Positions 1 to 6,700 of a stretch of 7,514 nucleotides of DNA are shown here, one piece after another. Positions within the stretch are counted from its first letter, which is position 1; every line of letters starts with the position of its first letter. The stretch lies in NCBI GenBank assembly GCA_030604505.1, contig JAUVVT010000071.1, positions 1 to 7,514 on the forward strand, read 5' to 3'. This DNA comes from a bacterium (GTDB taxonomy: Bacteria > SM23-31 > JAUVVT01). Made by a program: the position numbers and the translations under genes. The notes under the pieces are model-generated. The model was given only the letters and a program-made list of their open reading frames with translations, was not told the DNA's origin and made no database searches.

Positions 1-1
1 A

Positions 2-30
2 TTGAAATTTTGAAACAAATTTAGTATAAT
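2..30 (+). promoter_or_regulatory. Candidate sigma70-type promoter for the di-iron protein gene
   Basis: TTGAAA at 2-7 (five of six bases of TTGACA) is followed after exactly 17 bp by a perfect TATAAT at 25-30. This would start transcription near 37 and give a leader of about 80 nt before the ATG at 120. The match is seen directly. Its use is inferred, because AT-rich DNA yields such matches by chance and a second promoter reading overlaps this one. Confidence 0.5.
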
Positions 31-41
31 AATTATATTTG
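9..41 (+). promoter_or_regulatory. Candidate Bacteroidota-type promoter (TTTG / TAnnTTTG)
   Basis: TTTG at 9-12 and TATATTTG at 34-41 are 21 bp apart. They match the -33 TTTG and -7 TAnnTTTG elements described for the primary sigma factor of Bacteroides and relatives. Transcription would begin a few bases after 41. It overlaps the sigma70-like reading at 2-30, and only one of the two need be real. If this one is used, it supports a host in the Bacteroidota or a related phylum. Confidence 0.45.
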
Positions 42-103
42 AATGCTATTTGCTATTTATTACCCAAAAATTGCATAAAATTATTAAGATATATAAAAAC
101 AAG

Positions 104-111
104 AAAAGGAG
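104..111 (+). promoter_or_regulatory. Ribosome binding site that fixes the start at 120
   Basis: AAAAGGAG lies 8 nt before the ATG at 120 and contains the full AAGGAG anti-16S core. This is the best Shine-Dalgarno sequence in the window. It decides for the ATG at 120 over an upstream in-frame TTG at 39, which has no such signal and lies inside the candidate promoter. Confidence 0.85.
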
Positions 112-119
112 ACTTTTTT

Positions 120-638
120 ATGAGTATTCAAGATGAAATATCTATTATTAGAGAAGCAATTAAGTATGAAGATAATGGGCTATCAACATATTTAGAATTT
201 GCCCGTAAAACCGAGAACCAAATTGGTAAGAATATGTTTATCAGGTTGGCAATGGATGAACATCAGCATAGGTTATATCTTGAGGATCAATTGGTAAGCT
301 TATTAAATGATGGGAAATGGAAAAAAATAGAAATTCCCAAATCGGAAATGGAATTAATCGCACCGGCTATAAGGGAAAAACAAAAGCAAACAAAAGGGGA
401 ATCCGGTTTGTCTGAGATTGATGCATTGAATACTGCCATCGATTTTGAGAAGAAATCGGCAGAATTTTTCCGAGAACAGGCTGAATCAGCAACTGAACCG
501 GACATCAAAGCCTTCTTTTTGAGATTAGCTGAATGGGAGGACGCTCATTTTGATTTAATACAGGCTGAATTGGATGCTATAAACCAGACGGGTTTCTGGT
601 TCGGTATTCCAGAATTTAGAATGGATGGAAAATTTTGA
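120..638 (+). CDS. Rubrerythrin-like di-iron (ferritin-like) protein, no rubredoxin domain
   Basis: A 172-residue soluble protein built as a four-helix ferritin-like bundle. Visible di-iron ligands are E17 (helix 1), E47 and H50 in DEHQH (first ExxH), E110 in DFEKKS (helix 3), and E140 and H143 in EWEDAH (second ExxH). The tail GFWFGIPEF is typical of the rubrerythrin-type COG1633 group. Classical rubrerythrin reduces hydrogen peroxide using electrons from a C-terminal rubredoxin domain. That CxxC domain is absent here, and the protein has no cysteine at all. The rubrerythrin glutamate three residues after the helix-3 ligand is S113, so the site looks like a four-Glu/two-His centre. A role in peroxide or oxygen defence, or in iron handling, is inferred, and the electron donor is unknown. 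No signal peptide or membrane segment is present, so it is cytosolic. The next gene, metE, starts 160 bp downstream on the same strand. Confidence 0.9.
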   Translation: MSIQDEISIIREAIKYEDNGLSTYLEFARKTENQIGKNMFIRLAMDEHQHRLYLEDQLVSLLNDGKWKKIEIPKSEMELIAPAIREKQKQTKGESGLSEIDALNTAIDFEKKSAEFFREQAESATEPDIKAFFLRLAEWEDAHFDLIQAELDAINQTGFWFGIPEFRMDGKF

Positions 639-686
639 AGTATTGAACAGCCGATTATAGAATTAATTGGAGGGTCAACAAATTAA

Positions 687-758
687 ACGGATTTTAAAGA
701 TAAGAATTTTAATAGATATTTTTTATAATTCATTAACTTTTTGATTATTTTAATCCGT
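687..758. repeat. Inverted repeat ACGGATT...AATCCGT in the spacer before metE
   Basis: ACGGATT at 687-693 and AATCCGT at 752-758 are perfect 7-bp arms about 58 bp apart. The inner flanks are also partly complementary and A/T-rich. The right arm continues as AATCCGTGAAATCTG, similar in style to short dispersed intergenic sequences I recall from Bacteroidota and Ignavibacteria genomes. The arms are seen directly; the dispersed-repeat reading is inference. No clear promoter for metE is evident here: a TATAAT at 724-729 lacks a -35 partner. Confidence 0.4.
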
Positions 759-777
759 GAAATCTGCTGAGATTTTA
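758..777 (+). promoter_or_regulatory. Small hairpin just before the metE ribosome binding site
   Basis: AAATCT (760-765), loop GCTG and AGATTT (770-775) form a perfect 6-bp stem. A G-U and a U-A pair at 758-759/776-777 can extend it. A T-rich stretch (TTTTAATCTTAATTATT) follows, then the weak AGGA at 790-793 and the ATG at 799. It could be a weak terminator for the upstream gene or a leader element of metE. The stem is too AT-rich to be confident of either. No SAM or cobalamin riboswitch core is recognisable in 639-798. Confidence 0.3.
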
Positions 778-798
778 ATCTTAATTATTAGGATTTAA

Positions 799-2871
799 AT
801 GAAAATTACAAATTTAGGTTTTCCGAATGTATATAAGTCCCTGATTAAAAAAGCAGTTGAGGGATTTTGGAGGGGGAAACGGTCAAAAGAAGATATTATA
901 AAAGCGGAAAATGAGGTAATAGAATTTAATGCAGATGTTCAGTCAAATTTAGATTTGCAGCCGGTATTTGATATTGATGTTTATGACAGACTTTTGCGAA
1001 CATCTGTTATGTTCGGGATTGTTCCTGAACGATTTGGTTCACCGGAAGAGACAAATCGGGACATAGGCATATATCTTTCCATACCAAGAGGTACGGAGAG
1101 AGAAAAAGCTTCTTCAATGGTGAAGTGGTTTAATACAAATTATCACGTAGTTCAACCTGAGATTGAGCATGATCCGAAATTAGTATCCGGCATAAGACTT
1201 TCTGATTTATCGGGCAAAAATAAAAAACTTGCACTAATAGGTCCTTTAACTCTTTTATCTTATGCGATAAACAATTCCGGTCAGAGTAATGTTGAGTTAT
1301 TTAAAAAATTGTCAAAAACTTATATATCATTTATTAATAGTCTGCCGGATGTAATCGTTCAGCTTGAAGAACCTTCGTTTATTACGGAGGGAATTCCTGA
1401 AGATTACAGGGGATTTATTGGCTTACTGGAGCGAAAAATTCATCTTCATATATACTTTGGAGCAGCAAACAGTTTTGCGGAGGAATTATTTTCTTTTCCG
1501 GTTGCGGGAATCGGTCTTGATTTTATTGATGGGGATTCTAACCTGGAATTATTAAATAAATTCCCATCTGATAAAACGTTAATTGCCGGGATAATAAACG
1601 GCAGGAATGTTTGGCGCGCTTCAACCGGAACAAAGGAGATATTGGAAAAAATTACTGAAAAAATTCCGGAAGAAAGGTTATATATCAGTCCTTCTTGTTC
1701 TCTGCAGCACGTTCCATTGACATCGGAGGGCGAAGCTGAAATTTTTTCTTTTGCACTCGAAAAGCTCAAGGAGCTTGAAGCTATAAAAAACGGTACAATT
1801 AATTATATAGATATTCAATATGAGGATGTCCCACTGCCAACTGAAGACTATTCCCGCTCAAAAAAAACTTACTGGGTCAGTGATATTTCATATCCAACAA
1901 CCACTATTGGAACCTTTCCACAAACTCCCGAACTTAGAAAGATAAGAAAAGATTGGAAAAGCGGAGTGGTTTCTGATGATGAGTATGAAGAATTTATAAA
2001 AGATTATATAAGATTATGGATTAGCAGACAAGAAGAACTTGGGATAGATATATTAGTGCATGGTGAGCCGGAAAGAGCGGATATGGTTCAATATTTTGCA
2101 GAACTCCTTGAGGGATTTACTACGATAAAAGGCAGTGTTCAGTCTTACGGAACCAGACACGTCAGACCACCGGTAATATCCGGAAAAATAAAAAGAAAAA
2201 AACCTATGACGGTTAAATGGGCTAAATATGCCCAGTCGTTAACAGAAAAGTCTGTAAAGGGAATTATAACTGGTCCGGTTACTATGGTTCAATGGTCATT
2301 TCCGAGAGAAGACATTTCGAAAAATGCACAATTTTACGAGATGGCTGAAGCTCTGGCAGAAGAGGTCGATGATTTAATAAAAGCAGGTATCAAACATATA
2401 CAGATTGATGAACCCGCTCTGAGAGAGGGACTTCCATTAGAACATTCAAAAAGGGAACATTATCTACGTCATGCTGTAAATGCTTTTAGGTTAGTTTATG
2501 CGAATGTTCCGGATGATGTGGTTGTACATTCTCATATGTGTTTTTCTGAATTTACTGATATTATGGAAGCAATAAAGGAGATGGGGGTTGATGTTTTAAG
2601 CATAGAAGACAGCAAAGCCAAAGGGAAAACAGCCGATTTTTTAAAAGAAGGTGGGTTCCCCGGTTCGATTGGTCTGGGAGTTTTTGATGTTCACAGTCCA
2701 AGAATACCACAGGTCGAAGAAATGATTACTATACCAGATTCACTGAATATCGACCCAAAAAAGATATGGATTAATCCTGATTGTGGATTAAAAACAAGAG
2801 GAGATGAAGCTTATACACAGTTAAAAAAAATGATGGAGGCAGCACTCCGCTTAAGAGAGGATACAAAATAA
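799..2871 (+). CDS. metE: Cobalamin-independent methionine synthase (5-methyltetrahydropteroyltriglutamate-homocysteine methyltransferase)
   Basis: Transfers the methyl group of 5-methyltetrahydrofolate polyglutamate directly to homocysteine in the last step of methionine synthesis, in the cytosol and without B12. Length is 690 residues; family members are usually about 750-765. The N-terminal barrel (about 1-330) carries KWFNTNYH (109-116), NGRNVWR and SCSLQH. The catalytic barrel (about 360-690) has the homocysteine motif IGTFPQT (370-376), HGEPER (E423), DEPALREGL (D537), zinc ligands H579 and C581 (HMC), E603 and C662 (NPDCGLKTRG), and the proton-donor histidine H632 (DVHSP). All catalytic residues are present, so the enzyme should be active. 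Oddities: the usual N-terminal GFPRxG-type motif reads GFPNVY, with one residue missing and the folate-tail R-E pair lost, and the linker between barrels is short, which accounts for most of the missing length. The start at 799 fits the family N-terminus (MKITNLGFP) and has a weak AGGA 5 nt upstream. Confidence 0.97.
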   Translation: MKITNLGFPNVYKSLIKKAVEGFWRGKRSKEDIIKAENEVIEFNADVQSNLDLQPVFDIDVYDRLLRTSVMFGIVPERFGSPEETNRDIGIYLSIPRGTEREKASSMVKWFNTNYHVVQPEIEHDPKLVSGIRLSDLSGKNKKLALIGPLTLLSYAINNSGQSNVELFKKLSKTYISFINSLPDVIVQLEEPSFITEGIPEDYRGFIGLLERKIHLHIYFGAANSFAEELFSFPVAGIGLDFIDGDSNLELLNKFPSDKTLIAGIINGRNVWRASTGTKEILEKITEKIPEERLYISPSCSLQHVPLTSEGEAEIFSFALEKLKELEAIKNGTINYIDIQYEDVPLPTEDYSRSKKTYWVSDISYPTTTIGTFPQTPELRKIRKDWKSGVVSDDEYEEFIKDYIRLWISRQEELGIDILVHGEPERADMVQYFAELLEGFTTIKGSVQSYGTRHVRPPVISGKIKRKKPMTVKWAKYAQSLTEKSVKGIITGPVTMVQWSFPREDISKNAQFYEMAEALAEEVDDLIKAGIKHIQIDEPALREGLPLEHSKREHYLRHAVNAFRLVYANVPDDVVVHSHMCFSEFTDIMEAIKEMGVDVLSIEDSKAKGKTADFLKEGGFPGSIGLGVFDVHSPRIPQVEEMITIPDSLNIDPKKIWINPDCGLKTRGDEAYTQLKKMMEAALRLREDTK

Positions 2872-2945
2872 TAAAAACTTACTACAAAGTGATTTTTATT
2901 AATGTGTTATTGTTGCAAATAAAGGCTCCATATTTTAGCGATTCT

Positions 2946-2984
2946 TAATGCTGGCGAAGGTGAAGAACACCTTCACCAGCATTA
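2946..2984. repeat. Strong 17-bp hairpin downstream of metE
   Basis: The left arm 2946-2962 and right arm 2968-2984 are complementary at 16 of 17 positions around a 5-nt loop (AAGAA). The single mismatch is C2955 opposite A2975. A second register is possible, pairing GGTGAAG (2959-2965) with CTTCACC (2971-2977). It starts about 75 nt after the metE stop and could block 3' exonucleases on metE mRNA. No T-run follows on either side, so it is not a standard intrinsic terminator. It is markedly more GC-rich than the surrounding spacer, which suggests an inserted repeat. Confidence 0.75.
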
Positions 2985-2987
2985 TGG

Positions 2988-3007
2988 ATTCCCGTTTTCA
3001 CGGGAAT
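2988..3007. repeat. 20-bp dRS3-like repeat unit, ATTCCC-N8-GGGAAT
   Basis: ATTCCCGT, loop TTTC and ACGGGAAT make a perfect 8-bp stem. The unit fits exactly the ATTCCC-N8-GGGAAT pattern known as dRS3 in Neisseria. Its wider context (GGATTCCCG...CGGGAATGACG) resembles repeats scattered through intergenic DNA of many unrelated bacteria. It lies 3 bp after the larger hairpin, and the two together look like one composite repeat. The match to the pattern is seen directly; that it is multicopy in this genome is inferred. Confidence 0.7.
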
Positions 3008-3167
3008 GACGATTCTTGGATAACATTTTTGATTATTTTTGAAAAAGTATTTTTATGAAACATATATCATATACAGAACACTTTAATAGTTTTGTGAATC
3101 CCTATAGTTTATTTGAAAAAAACAAGCAATAAAACGCTCTTTTTTTAAGATTAGAAAAAATCATTTG

Positions 3168-3207
3168 AATTTATTTAAAAATATTTTTATATTAAAAATA
3201 ATTTAAA
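3168..3207. repeat. 40-bp pure A/T stretch with an inverted repeat
   Basis: There is no G or C from 3168 to 3207. Inside, TATTTTTA (3182-3189) and TAAAAATA (3193-3200) are perfect 8-bp arms around TAT, with weaker complementarity further out. A-tracts of this kind bend DNA or melt easily and could bind a nucleoid protein or act as an upstream element. It lies about 130 bp before the receiver gene start. Confidence 0.45.
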
Positions 3208-3271
3208 GAAGATTTTTTAATTATCATTTTCTTAAATTTTGCACATCGAGCTGGATTTTTCCAATCGGTCT

Positions 3272-3277
3272 TATAAT
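3272..3277 (+). promoter_or_regulatory. Possible -10 element of the receiver gene
   Basis: A perfect TATAAT lies 61 bp before the ATG at 3339, in the right place for a promoter with a short leader. No TTGACA-like hexamer is found at 16-18 bp spacing, and the nearest (TTGCAC, 3239-3244) is too far away. No TAnnTTTG alternative is seen nearby. The call rests on one hexamer in AT-rich DNA. Confidence 0.25.
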
Positions 3278-3299
3278 TTAACTCAATTTTAAAAGGCAA

Positions 3300-3326
3300 C
3301 ATCTTATTTGAGATGAATTATCATCT
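3300..3326 (+). promoter_or_regulatory. Leader of the receiver gene with two mutually exclusive short hairpins
   Basis: AGATG (3311-3315) can pair with CATCT upstream (3300-3304, 6-nt loop TATTTG). As AGATGA (3311-3316) it can instead pair with TCATCT downstream (3321-3326, loop ATTA). The second hairpin is a perfect 6-bp stem ending 3 nt before the AGGGG ribosome binding site (3330-3334). At the DNA level AGATGAATTATCATCT is a 16-bp interrupted palindrome and could instead be an operator. The arms are short, so chance cannot be excluded. Confidence 0.3.
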
Positions 3327-3338
3327 GTTAGGGGAAAT

Positions 3339-3722
3339 ATGAACGGTCGTACTTATACTGCACTTATTATCGATGATGACGCGACAACAAGAAGTGCAAT
3401 AAAGTTGATGCTTGTAAAATTAAAGTTTAAGGTGGATGAAGCGGCGGATGGAATAGAGGGTTTGCATCAGATAAGGAAAAGAAACTATGACCTCGTATTT
3501 CTTGATATTAGAATGCCGAGAATGGATGGTGAACAGGTTATAAAGGTTTTAAAAAAGCGCAATGAATTTTGCAATATACTGCTTGTGTCCGGTTATCTGA
3601 CGAAGGAACGTGTAGTCCGTTTTGCACAGTTGGGCGTAAAGGGATTTTTGACAAAACCTATTGAAATAGATAAATTTTATGCAGAGGTAAATAAAGTTTG
3701 CCCGACTAATATGCAAAATTAG
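3339..3722 (+). CDS. Stand-alone CheY-like response regulator receiver
   Basis: A 127-residue protein consisting of a single receiver domain with no output domain. Key residues are the acidic cluster D12-D13-D14, the phospho-accepting D56 (VFLDIRMPRMDG), S84 in the switch position (LLVSGY) and K106 before P107 (FLTKP). It should take phosphate from a histidine kinase or phosphotransfer protein and act by protein contact, or pass the phosphate on. The start at 3339 has AGGGG 4 nt upstream, and the domain begins directly after it (YTALIIDDD). The hybrid kinase gene converges on it with 73 bp between the stops. The sequence does not show whether that kinase is its partner or what it controls. 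No hairpin terminator is visible in the 73-bp gap. Confidence 0.93.
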   Translation: MNGRTYTALIIDDDATTRSAIKLMLVKLKFKVDEAADGIEGLHQIRKRNYDLVFLDIRMPRMDGEQVIKVLKKRNEFCNILLVSGYLTKERVVRFAQLGVKGFLTKPIEIDKFYAEVNKVCPTNMQN

Positions 3723-3795
3723 TATTATGTGATTATATAGTTAATTTGGATTTTATTTGGTATTTCTCCCGAGATTGATTCTATTCATTTAAGAG

Positions 3796-6700
3796 TTACT
3801 TATCTAATTCTGTCCTCACTGTTACGCCAATTTTATGGGATGTATATGGTTTTTTAACATAAGCACCGACACCTAATTTTTGGATTTCCTTAATCTGTTC
3901 AGCAGTGGCGAGTCCACTTATAATTATTGCTTTCTGCTCGGGACGAAATTTGAGTATTTTTTTATAGGTTTGGAGACCGTTCATTCCCGGTTCCATTATC
4001 ATATCCAAAACTATTAAATCTGCTGATTTTTTTCTCATATATTCCACAGCTTCTTCGCCGCTTGAAACTGCATTAACGGAATAACCCAAGTTGGTCAATA
4101 TTTTGACCGCTAAATATCTCTGCTCTTTCATATCATCAACAACCAAAATTTCTTCACCACTGCCGAGATAATCTTCAATTGAATAATGAGATTTTTCATT
4201 GTCTAATTTTTCTCTGACTATAGGAAAGTATATCTCAAATACTGTTCCCTTATTTTCAGTGCTTTTAACATTAATATATCCTTCATGGTCTTTTACAGTA
4301 CCCCAGACAATCGAAAGACCGAATCCGGTTCCATCTATTCCTGCTGATTTTTTTGTGTAAAAAGGTTCGAATATTTTTTCTAAATTATCCTGTGAAATAC
4401 CTATTCCCGTGTCTGAAATTCGTAAAACCATATAATCACCCTCAGGAATATCTTCATCATAACCCCTTACCGGTTTATCAACATATTGATTTTCAGTAGA
4501 TATAATGACATTTCCGCTTTTGATTATTGACTCAGCAGCGTTTTTAACTAAATTCATCAAGACCTTCGACAATTGAATATTTGAACCTGAAATATTAAAT
4601 AACTGTGATTCAAGATTGGTTTTAAATTTAACATTAGAGAAGTTCTTCTTTAGTTCTTTAAACTCGGGAGATTTGATATAATCATTAATGATATTATTTA
4701 AATTCAAGACCTTTTTATCAATAATCCCTCCCCTTGCCAGGGTTAACAGGTCTTGAACTATATCGGCGGCTTTTTGTCCGGATTTTCGTATAGCCGATAC
4801 GTGTTCCCTCAATGGATTATTTTCCGGCATTTCCATCAACATCAAGTCAGGATAAGTAACAAGACCCATCAGAATATGATTAAGGTCGTGAGCCACTCCC
4901 CCGGCAAGACGTCCCAATGACTCCATCCTTTGAGAACGGTGCAACTGTTCTTCTAATCTTTTTTTCCCGGTGATGTCAGTAATAACGGTGATGACCTTAG
5001 TAACTCTTCCCTGCTCTATAATTGGAATTTTTCGCGTTTCCGTGATGAATTCTCTATCTCCAATTTTGTTGGTTTCCTCAGTTATCAGTACTTTTCCTGC
5101 ATTTATTACTTTATAATATTCATTTCGGACTTTATTTGTCAGGAATGGACAGACATCGAATATATTCTTGCCTGCCACATCTGTTTTCAATCCCAGTTTT
5201 TTATTCCAGGATGTAAGTTTCTCATTGAATATTATTAAACGCAGGTCACAGTCTACCACATGAATTACGTCTGTCATTGAATCAATCATTAAACGATACT
5301 GTAATTCCGACTTTTTCAACATTTCTTCTGCCAGCTTACGCTCGGTAATATCCCTGAGTACTCCTGTAACTCCAACAATTTTATCTCCTTCTTTAACTAC
5401 TTTACCAAATTCTTCGACATAAAAATAGCTGCCATCTTTTTTTATTAAACGGAAGATTGTCGGAAATTCTTCTCCTGTTTTTATTGTCTTTTCATAATCA
5501 TTTAAAACATTTTCAATATCATCCGGATGTACAAATTCTATTAAATTATGTCCAATTACCTCTTCCGGCTTATATCCTATCATAGATAAGACATTTGAAC
5601 TTACAAAATATATTGTACCATCAGAATAGGCAGAGTAAACGATATCGTAAATATTTTCTACGACCTTACGATATTTCTCCTCACTTTTACTTAAAGCCCT
5701 CTCGACTTCCTTCCGCTTGGTTATATCATTTAACACTCCCCGCAGACCAATAACCTGATTTTCATCATATATCGGTTTAGAAGAAGTCCGAATCCAGTGT
5801 ATTTCGCCCGATTTCGTCAAAACACGAAATTCATTCTCTTTTGTTTTGCCTGAAATGACATTTTGGTAATTCTTCTTTACAAATGATATATCTTCGTGAT
5901 AAATAAATTCGAGAAAGTATTTACCAACAAGTTCTGATGCATTAAATCCCAATAGAGAATCTATCACGGGGCTTACATAAGTGACAATCCCTTTTTTATC
6001 AATAGCATAGATAACATCTTTTATGTTCTCAACCATTTCGCGATATTTTTCCTCGCTCTTTCGAAGCGCTTCCTCAGCCTGTTTGTGTTCGGTGATGTCT
6101 TTGGCAATAACTGATATTCCATTCTTGGAAGGATAGACATTAAATTCAAGAAAATAATTTTTGCCTCTGTGTTTGAACTCATTCACAAAAATTCTGGATT
6201 TCTGTGTTTTCAAAACATCCTCGTATATATTCATGGCTTTTCTTGTCTCTTCTTTATCAGGAAAAATCTCAAACGGCGATTTTCCTATCGACTCTTTAGA
6301 TGAAATCCCTGTAAATTTTTCTGCTGCTTTATTCCTATATATATATCTCAAGTTCTTGTCCATTGCAAAGAAAATATCGCCAATACTGTCAGCAAGCTGT
6401 TTATAACTTTCCTCACTTTCTCGGAGTGTTTCTTCTGCTCTCTTGCGCTCAGTGATATCTCGTATTATTCCTGTATAAAATGTTCCTTTTTTAGTTTTCC
6501 ATGAAGCTAAGGAAATTTCTAATGGAAATTCACTTCCATCTTTTCTTAATCCATATAGTTCACTCGTTTTCCCGATAACCTTAGACTCACCGTCTTCCTT
6601 TCTATGCTTCAGGCTCTTTTGGTGTGTTTTTCTATATCGTTCGGGCATTAAGGTTTTCAATGGTTTGCCGAGGATTTCTTCTTCTTCATATCCGAAAATT

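Larger units (their letters stand above)
2939..3017. repeat. 8-bp direct repeats (CGATTCTT) flanking the two-hairpin module
   Basis: CGATTCTT occurs at 2939-2946 and again at 3010-3017, bracketing 63 bp that contain both hairpins. Identical short repeats on either side of a compact structured element can be a target-site duplication from insertion of a miniature mobile element. An 8-bp match could also be chance, or the right copy could belong to the repeat itself. No transposase or longer terminal inverted repeat is present. Confidence 0.4.
2872..3338. other. 467-bp non-coding region between metE and the receiver gene
   Basis: No convincing protein gene was found. The left third holds a two-hairpin repeat module (2946-3007) flanked by an 8-bp direct repeat. 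The middle is very A/T-rich, with a 40-bp stretch lacking G and C (3168-3207). The right end is the leader of the receiver gene, with a TATAAT at 3272-3277 and short alternative hairpins at 3300-3326. A TAGTTTTG at 3087-3094 matches the Bacteroidota -7 element but has no TTTG at the right distance. No classical hairpin-plus-T-run terminator follows metE. Confidence 0.7.

Noticed and set aside
39..119. Longer N-terminus for the di-iron protein starting at TTG 39
   Set aside because: The extra 27 residues do not look like the family N-terminus, the TTG lies in the candidate promoter, and the ATG at 120 has a strong AAAAGGAG at ideal spacing.
639..798. SAM or cobalamin riboswitch, or T-box, upstream of metE
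   Set aside because: Looked for because metE is often under such control. The spacer is only 160 bp, very AT-rich, and shows no conserved core of any of these.
120..2871. Di-iron protein and metE as a functional oxidative-stress operon
   Set aside because: They share a strand, but the 160-bp gap, repeat-like spacer and unrelated roles give no positive support beyond adjacency.
2946..2984. Intrinsic terminator of metE
   Set aside because: The hairpin is strong, but no run of T follows it on either strand. It is better explained as part of a repeat element.
3055..3132. 25-codon reading frame (ATG 3055 to TAA 3132)
   Set aside because: No ribosome binding site, A/T-driven composition and no recognisable protein feature; likely chance.
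4003..4020. Extra residue in the kinase receiver motif (DMIMEPGMNG rather than DMIMPGMDG) as a defect
   Set aside because: The same one-residue variant is familiar in this type of hybrid kinase, and D1135, S1164 and K1186 are intact.
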